Source: Mycoplana rhizolycopersici (GTDB lineage Bacteria > Pseudomonadota > Alphaproteobacteria > Rhizobiales > Rhizobiaceae). Taken from it: a DNA stretch of 64,000 bases. Position 1 is the stretch's first letter, and each line of letters starts with the position of its first letter. The notes under the pieces are model-generated. The model saw only the letters and a program-made list of their open reading frames with translations, made no database searches and had not been told where the DNA came from. The stretch lies in the NCBI RefSeq assembly GCF_013378445.1, contig NZ_JABXYK010000002.1, positions 124,001-188,000 of the forward strand, read 5' to 3'. Positions 60,517 to 64,000 of this stretch are shown here, one piece after another. Made by a program: the position numbers and the translations under genes.

Positions 60517-61260
60517 TCAGATGGCGGCGGACCCCACCGCCGACGGGGACGCGCCGGCAATCGGCGTTCCATTCAGGGGCGCGCTCTGGGGCACTTCCTG
60601 CTGCAGGACGACGACGCGCGTATTGACGGGAATGCGTCCATAGAGATCGATGATGTCCTGGTTGAACAGCCGGATGCACCCGCTCGACACCGCCTTGCCG
60701 ATCGACCAGGGTTCGGAGGTTCCGTGGATGCGGAACAGCGTGTCGCGGTCGCCTTGGTAGAGATAGAGCGCCCGCGGCCCCAGCGGGTTCGTCAGGCCCG
60801 GTTCCATGCCGCCAGCCCATTGCGCGTTGCGCTCCGGTTCGCGAGCGATCATGTTCTGCGTCGGCGTCCAGCGCGGCCATTCGGCCTTGCGCCCGATCCG
60901 CGCGGAGCCTTCAAATTCCAGGCCCGCCTTGCCGACGCCGATGCCGTAGCGCATCGCCATGCCGTTTTCCTGCACGAGATAGAGGAAGCGGTTACTCGTA
61001 TCGATCACGACGGTCCCCGGCAGCTCTGATGTCGGATACGCGACCTGCTGGCGGAAGTATTTCGGGTCGACTTTCGAGATGTCCATCGCCGGCAGCGGGA
61101 ACCTTTCGTCCGGATGTGCGCCGTACATCGCCACATGCATCGGATCCGGTCCCTTCTTCACCGGCTTTCCGGTCGAGACACAGGCTGCGAGCGGCAGACA
61201 AAGCAGCAGGAGGGCGGCGACGCGCAACGGGGAAGCGGCGCGGGGCAACGGCAGAGGCAT
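60517..61260 (-). CDS. L,D-transpeptidase (YkuD), probable lipoprotein
   Basis: A 247-residue exported protein. The signal sequence ends VAALLLLCLPLAACVSTGKP, a lipobox (LAAC), so it is probably a lipoprotein. The YkuD domain covers about residues 80-220: TVVIDTSNRFLYLVQENGMAMRYGIGVGK, then IHGTSEPWSIGKAVSSGCIRLFNQDIIDLY with the catalytic HG...SSGC(I/R) motif. These enzymes form 3-3 crosslinks in murein or attach proteins to it. The C-terminal 25 residues are low-complexity. It reads toward the AHSA1 gene with a shared hairpin between. The start at 61260 follows AAGG at about 12 bases. Confidence 0.92.
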   Translation of the reverse strand: MPLPLPRAASPLRVAALLLLCLPLAACVSTGKPVKKGPDPMHVAMYGAHPDERFPLPAMDISKVDPKYFRQQVAYPTSELPGTVVIDTSNRFLYLVQENGMAMRYGIGVGKAGLEFEGSARIGRKAEWPRWTPTQNMIAREPERNAQWAGGMEPGLTNPLGPRALYLYQGDRDTLFRIHGTSEPWSIGKAVSSGCIRLFNQDIIDLYGRIPVNTRVVVLQQEVPQSAPLNGTPIAGASPSAVGSAAI

Positions 61261-61455
61261 GATAAACTTGACCTTTTGGCTTTCCGGAATCGGAACGGTG
61301 GGAATGTGTTCCCTCCGGAGCAAAAGAGGCGATGGCGTGGCGAAGGCTATACAACAATGCGGCATTGAGGGGGCTGTGGCGCATATGCCACGCTCCCTTC
61401 TTCCGCCCGCCGTATCGAGCTTGCCGATCCCGTCTGCCGGGCGTATGCCTTTGCC

Positions 61456-62208
61456 ATGCAATGGAACGACGAGGCCATCGTGCTGGGCGTACGCCGCCAC
61501 GGCGAGACATCCGTCATCGCGGAAGTGATGACGCGCAGTCATGGCCGCCATCTCGGGGTCGTCCGCTCGGGCCGCTCGCGCGCGATGCAACCGGTGCTGC
61601 AGCCCGGAAATTCGGTGGACGTAACCTGGCGGGCCCGCCTGGACGAGCATCTCGGCGAGTTCCGCATCGAGCCACTGCAACTCCGCGCCGGCCGGCTGAT
61701 GGAAGCGGCGATTGCGGTGTACGGGGTGCAGGCGATGGCAGCCCTGCTGCGCTTCCTGCCGGAGCGCGATCCCCATCCTCACCTCTTCGAGATGCTGGCC
61801 GTCGTGCTCGAACATCTGCACGAGCCGGCCGATGCGGGCGAACTGGTCGTGCGCTTCGAACTCGCCGTGCTGGAGGATCTCGGTTATGGCCTCGATCTGG
61901 CGCGGTGCGCGGCGACCGGCGATACCGTTGATCTCGTCTTCGTCTCGCCGAAGTCCGGTCGAGCCGTCAGCCGCAGTGCCGGGATGCCCTGGGCCGATCG
62001 GATGCTGGCCTTGCCGGGTTTCCTCGGTGAAGCGACCGGTGCCGCTGCCGACGCACAGGCGCTCGCAGAGGGCTTTCGCCTCAGCGCCTATTTCCTGAAC
62101 CGGCATGTATGCGAGCCGCGCGGACTGCAATTGTCCACCGCGCGGGAAGGCTTCGTGCAGGCGACACTGAAGGCGCTCGCAGCACGTTCTGCGGAGTTTG
62201 CTTCATGA
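61456..62208 (+). CDS. recO: DNA repair protein RecO
   Basis: A 250-residue protein. [51 protein letters not shown] is the N-terminal OB-fold of RecO; the helical C-terminal part contains [22 protein letters not shown], which lacks the complete four-cysteine zinc site (one cysteine is seen), as in many alphaproteobacterial RecO. It loads RecA on SSB-coated DNA together with RecR. The stop overlaps the start of the thioesterase gene (ATGA). No good ribosome site precedes the ATG. Confidence 0.95.
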   Translation: MQWNDEAIVLGVRRHGETSVIAEVMTRSHGRHLGVVRSGRSRAMQPVLQPGNSVDVTWRARLDEHLGEFRIEPLQLRAGRLMEAAIAVYGVQAMAALLRFLPERDPHPHLFEMLAVVLEHLHEPADAGELVVRFELAVLEDLGYGLDLARCAATGDTVDLVFVSPKSGRAVSRSAGMPWADRMLALPGFLGEATGAAADAQALAEGFRLSAYFLNRHVCEPRGLQLSTAREGFVQATLKALAARSAEFAS

Positions 62209-62714
62209 ATGTCGAAATTTACCCGGGCCTGACCGTTTCCGGCGTCGGCACGCTGCCACTCGACGTTGTTACCCGTGACGGCGGGTTGAAGGTGATGCAG
62301 GCCATGCTCGCCGGCGAACTTCCGGCACCCCCTATGGCAAAGACGCTTCGTTTCTCCCTCGCCGAGGTCGAAGAGGGTAGGGTGCTCTTCAAGGGTTTCC
62401 CGACGCACGAGCATCTCAATCCGCTCGGATCCGTGCACGGCGGCTGGACCGCGACGGTGATGGATTCGGCGCTGGGCTGCGCCGTCTTTTCGACCGTGGC
62501 GCCGGGCGAGGCCTACACGACCATCGAGTTCAAGGTGAACCTCGTCCGCCCGCTTCTTCCCGGCATGGGCGAGGTCTTTTGCGAGGGCCGCCTCGTCCAT
62601 CGCGGCCGCACGATCGCGACGTCGGAGGCATGGATGCGCGATGCGAACGGCAAGCTGCTCGCCCACGGCACCGAGACCTGCGCCATCTTCCCGATCGCAA
62701 ATCTGTCGCAGTAG
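62205..62714 (+). CDS. PaaI-type hotdog thioesterase
   Basis: A 169-residue single hotdog-fold protein. [59 protein letters not shown] holds the family motif HGGxxxxxxDxAxG with the catalytic Asp, followed by [29 protein letters not shown]. Such enzymes hydrolyse acyl- or aryl-CoA thioesters. It is translationally coupled with recO through an ATGA overlap, and a terminator follows at once, closing the unit. The natural substrate is not known. Confidence 0.9.
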   Translation: MNVEIYPGLTVSGVGTLPLDVVTRDGGLKVMQAMLAGELPAPPMAKTLRFSLAEVEEGRVLFKGFPTHEHLNPLGSVHGGWTATVMDSALGCAVFSTVAPGEAYTTIEFKVNLVRPLLPGMGEVFCEGRLVHRGRTIATSEAWMRDANGKLLAHGTETCAIFPIANLSQ

Positions 62715-62750
62715 CCGGCCTCATGCGGGATCTGCGGGGCCGGTTTCTTT
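62715..62750 (+). terminator. Rho-independent terminator after recO-thioesterase unit
   Basis: CCGGCC (62715-62720) pairs with GGCCGG (62738-62743), with inner pairing possible, followed by TTTCTTT. It begins immediately after the stop codon. Confidence 0.75.
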
Positions 62751-62845
62751 AAAAGGACACACAGGTTAGGATTGTGGGCTGTGCTGCCGCCTTCATGGCA
62801 GGCAGGCGGACAATGCGGCGGGGCAACCCGCGAAGCGGAGACGAA

Positions 62846-64000
62846 ATGGCGGAAATCCTGGCTCTGGTCGCCCTCATCCTGGCTATCACCGCGATGAATC
62901 GGAGTCGTAAGAACGCGGCGAAACTCACTGAAGAGATTCGCAAACTTCGCGACGAACTCAACCTCATGAAAGCCGATGGAGTGCTCCCGGCCCCGCCGAT
63001 TGCGGCTGGCGCGGACGCTGCCCTGCCCGCACCTGCAGACGCAACAGCTGCGGACGGCGAGGCGCCGTTTGCCAGCCCCTGGTTGCAGGCGCGACAGGAG
63101 GCAGGAGGTACGGGCGAGCGTGCCCAAGGCGAGGCGGCCGGAGACGCCACGCAGGCGGTCGAGGCTCCCTCGTCGATGCCTGCTGCTGCCGCCGGCGGCG
63201 ACCTCACTCCCGTTCGCGAGAGCCTCGAAAGCCGGATCGGCGCGCGCTGGGCCGTGTGGGTCGGCGGGCTGGCGCTGGCGCTCGGCGGGATCTTCATGGT
63301 GAAGTATGCAATCGAGAGCGGCGTTCTCAGCCCGGCCGTCCGCCTCTGGCTGGCCGCACTCTTCGGGCTTGCGCTCGTCGCCGTCGGCGAGGTGATCCGC
63401 CGCAGGGGGCAGCCGGTTGCGGCGCAGCCGTTCCAGAACGCGATGATCCCCGGCGTGCTGACCGCGGCCGGCGTCGTGACCTTGTTCGGCGCAACCTATG
63501 TCGCCCACGGCTTCTATGGCTTCATGGGGGCGCCCCTGACGTTCGTGCTCCTTGCGGGCATCGCGGTCGCGACCATCGGCCTGTCGCTCCTGCACGGCCA
63601 GGCGCTCGCCGGCCTCGGTCTGCTCGCCTCCATGGTGACGCCGCTTCTGGTCTCGACGGACGAGCCCGATCCGAGGCGCCTCTTTGCCTATCTCACCATT
63701 GCCTGGCTTGCCACCCTGGCGGCCTCGCGTTTCCGCCGCTGGCAGGCGGTGCCGGCGCTGGCCAATGCCGGGCTTGGGCTCTGGGCGCTGCTCTATCTGG
63801 CGGCCGCCGACAGCGTGCAGGTGCTGCCGCTGACGCTCGCTCTGATCGTCATGCTGGCCGGCGTCGCCCTGCTCTGGCCGGGCAGCCAGTCGCCGCAGGA
63901 TGCGATGTCTGCCGCAAGCGTGGATGCCATCGCCGATGGCACCAGACAGCCGTCCGAGGCGGAGATCGCTACTGCCGCGCCACGGGAGGCATCCGCGATG
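62846..64000 (+). CDS. DUF2339 family membrane protein, truncated by window end
   Basis: An open frame from ATG 62846 to the end of the window, 385 codons, without a stop. It starts with one membrane segment (MAEILALVALILAITAMNRS), a short coiled coil (KLTEEIRKLRDELNLMKA), and an Ala/Pro-rich linker (about residues 45-120). Then SRIGARWAVWVGGLALALGGIFMVKYAIE, the entry to the DUF2339 domain, is followed by a series of closely spaced membrane helices (AALFGLALVAVGEVIRRR, GVVTLFGATYVAHGFYGF, AGLGLLASMVTPLLVSTDEPD). DUF2339 proteins are large polytopic membrane proteins of unknown function, so most of the gene lies beyond the window. An AAGCGGAGACGAA leader precedes the ATG. Confidence 0.85.
   Translation, partial: MAEILALVALILAITAMNRSRKNAAKLTEEIRKLRDELNLMKADGVLPAPPIAAGADAALPAPADATAADGEAPFASPWLQARQEAGGTGERAQGEAAGDATQAVEAPSSMPAAAAGGDLTPVRESLESRIGARWAVWVGGLALALGGIFMVKYAIESGVLSPAVRLWLAALFGLALVAVGEVIRRRGQPVAAQPFQNAMIPGVLTAAGVVTLFGATYVAHGFYGFMGAPLTFVLLAGIAVATIGLSLLHGQALAGLGLLASMVTPLLVSTDEPDPRRLFAYLTIAWLATLAASRFRRWQAVPALANAGLGLWALLYLAAADSVQVLPLTLALIVMLAGVALLWPGSQSPQDAMSAASVDAIADGTRQPSEAEIATAAPREASAM

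Overview
The window is high-GC DNA from a Rhizobiales bacterium, most likely Rhizobiaceae (Sinorhizobium/Ensifer, Shinella, Rhizobium or Agrobacterium-like). The support is the gene content and order: an iolR-iolC-iolD-iolE-iolB inositol cluster with a divergent Gfo/Idh/MocA gene, three RopA-type porins, a BA14K protein, a short second FtsZ, and the order dapA-smpB-(NYN)-rpoZ-rsh-acpS-lepB-rnc-era. The genus is not determined. I saw no rRNA, insertion sequence, prophage or CRISPR array, and one tRNA (Ser, anticodon GCT).

Layout. 0-18 kb: the N-terminus of an MFS efflux pump, a lipid kinase, a divergent glutamine-synthetase-like/aminotransferase pair that fits polyamine or amine catabolism, a GT2/GT39 membrane glycosyltransferase pair facing an LPG-synthase-type membrane protein, AMP nucleosidase, a GST, a HisC-like aminotransferase, two PilZ-like genes, glutaryl-CoA dehydrogenase and a PHB-depolymerase-type esterase. 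A decayed yodC-like gene lies at 18.1-18.3 kb. 18.3-26.4 kb: myo-inositol catabolism with its RpiR-family regulator. GGAA-N6-TTCC motifs lie in front of iolC, and a related GAAA-N6-TTCC motif lies between iolR and the divergent dehydrogenase gene.

26.5-31.5 kb is an accessory stretch: an RTX protein, an in-frame chimera of an alkylsulfatase C-terminal part and the C-terminal half of an outer-membrane barrel protein, tRNA-Ser, BA14K and several small unknown genes. 31.8-37.6 kb: short FtsZ, porin, porin stub, and two tandem porins with almost identical 5' parts. 37.7-51 kb is housekeeping: lytic transglycosylase, dapA, smpB, rpoZ, the (p)ppGpp synthetase/hydrolase, acpS, lepB, rnc and era.

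51-61.3 kb separates era from recO. It carries a PotD-like periplasmic binding protein overlapping a two-TM GGDEF-EAL protein with no transporter genes beside them. This matches the architecture of the NspS-MbaA polyamine-to-c-di-GMP sensor of Vibrio cholerae and is the most interesting item here. The same stretch holds cfa, tex, a GAF-GGDEF cyclase, an ArsR/AHSA1 divergent pair and an L,D-transpeptidase. The window closes with recO, a PaaI-type thioesterase and a truncated DUF2339 membrane protein.

Functional themes: inositol and amine use, cell-envelope construction (porins, lipid-linked sugars, murein enzymes, cyclopropane lipids) and cyclic-di-GMP signalling (two diguanylate-cyclase-type proteins and two PilZ-like proteins).
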